Part shown: one piece after another, positions 63,933 to 64,000 of the stretch | How the letters are laid out: every line of letters begins with the position of its first letter | How positions within the stretch are numbered: position 1 is the stretch's first letter | NCBI GenBank assembly: GCA_002393945.1 | Contig: DGSO01000028.1 | Span: forward strand, 23,338-87,337 | Length of the DNA stretch: 64,000 nucleotides | Source of the DNA: Bacteroidales bacterium UBA4360 | Lineage (GTDB): Bacteria > Bacteroidota > Bacteroidia > Bacteroidales > UBA932 | Reading direction: 5' to 3' | The notes under the pieces: generated by a model | Seen by the model: the letters and a program-made list of their open reading frames with translations, nothing else | Databases searched by the model: none | What the model was told of the DNA's origin: nothing | Position numbers and translations under genes: made by a program

Positions 63933-64000
63933 TTATTCATCCCAGTTCATAGGGGCTGTGTATTCGTACCATTCGAATACGGCAGAACTGCCTTCTCCCT
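63933..64000 (-). CDS. Small peptide gene 3, C-terminus only (runs off the right edge)
   Basis: The minus strand from the edge reads GEGSSAVFEWYEYTAPMNWD followed by E and a TAA at 63935-63933, 16 nt before the start of FISUMP paralog 4. The Gly/Ser stretch and the aromatic/acidic end resemble the C-terminal halves of peptides 1 and 2, and its position relative to a lipoprotein gene is the same. The N-terminus is outside the window. Confidence 0.55.
   Translation of the reverse strand, partial: GEGSSAVFEWYEYTAPMNWDE

Overview
The window looks like chromosomal DNA from a member of the Bacteroidota, most likely an uncultured gut- or rumen-type Bacteroidales. The evidence is TAnnTTTG -7 promoter boxes (often with TTTG about 19 nt upstream), very short mRNA leaders, two SurA-like foldases next to an OstA-like protein, many Cys-anchored lipoproteins, LytTR and kelch/AraC regulators, and fimbrillin-like/FISUMP surface lipoproteins. 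I cannot name a species. Most of it is core chromosome; accessory DNA lies at the left edge, around 15-21 kb, and from 48.7 kb to the right edge.

Layout. 1-540: N-terminus of a Bacteroidetes tyrosine integrase facing off the edge, beside tRNA-Met(CAT) and tRNA-Gln(CTG), which looks like the end of an integrated element. 649-7968: dacB (PBP4), two PpiC/SurA-type foldases, an OstA-like protein and galE. 7990-14692: a LytS/LytR-type system bracketed by inverted copies of one hairpin, then a polyphosphate-polymerase-like cluster (Cthe_2159-type carbohydrate binder, small secreted protein, VTC domain protein, DUF4956 membrane protein, DUF2490 barrel). 14.7-21.1 kb: a patchy region with a 101-bp repeat in two copies (each beside a gene remnant), a BRO/DinD-like pseudogene, a kelch/AraC membrane regulator, a GHKL-ATPase/STAS-like pair, a large nested hairpin and a radA 3' remnant. 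21.1-48.7 kb: housekeeping genes (radA, ispF, mutL, rhomboid, tsaC, M24 peptidase, comF-like, Zn/Cd ATPase, apt, hemerythrin-LuxR regulator, NhaC antiporter, rsmE, prolyl oligopeptidase, a PIN toxin-antitoxin pair, LytTR regulator plus symporter, sigma-54 activator, lptE, secG, and a clpB without its N-domain).

48.7-64 kb is the most unusual part. Almost all of it is on the minus strand and encodes exported lipoproteins: four mosaic proteins ending in FISUMP domains, two GH18 glycosidase-like proteins each fused to a different second domain (a tyrosine-phosphatase domain, and an SdiA-regulated/phytase-like propeller), and a histidine acid phosphatase. Three tiny peptide genes (41 aa, 54 aa and one cut by the edge) each sit directly upstream of a fimbrillin-like/FISUMP lipoprotein. 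The two complete ones share the start MKLK-x-YETP, an FC-x-SGG motif, the same 36-nt spacing from -7 box to start codon, and an upstream GAAACTA-n-TCGAAA element at the same 51-nt gap. This peptide-plus-surface-lipoprotein module is my best candidate for an undescribed system. An Rpn-type nuclease gene on the plus strand sits inside the array.

Gene calls rest on motifs read by eye. Starts were moved from the longest ORF where a -7 box, a signal peptide or an overlap decided the matter.
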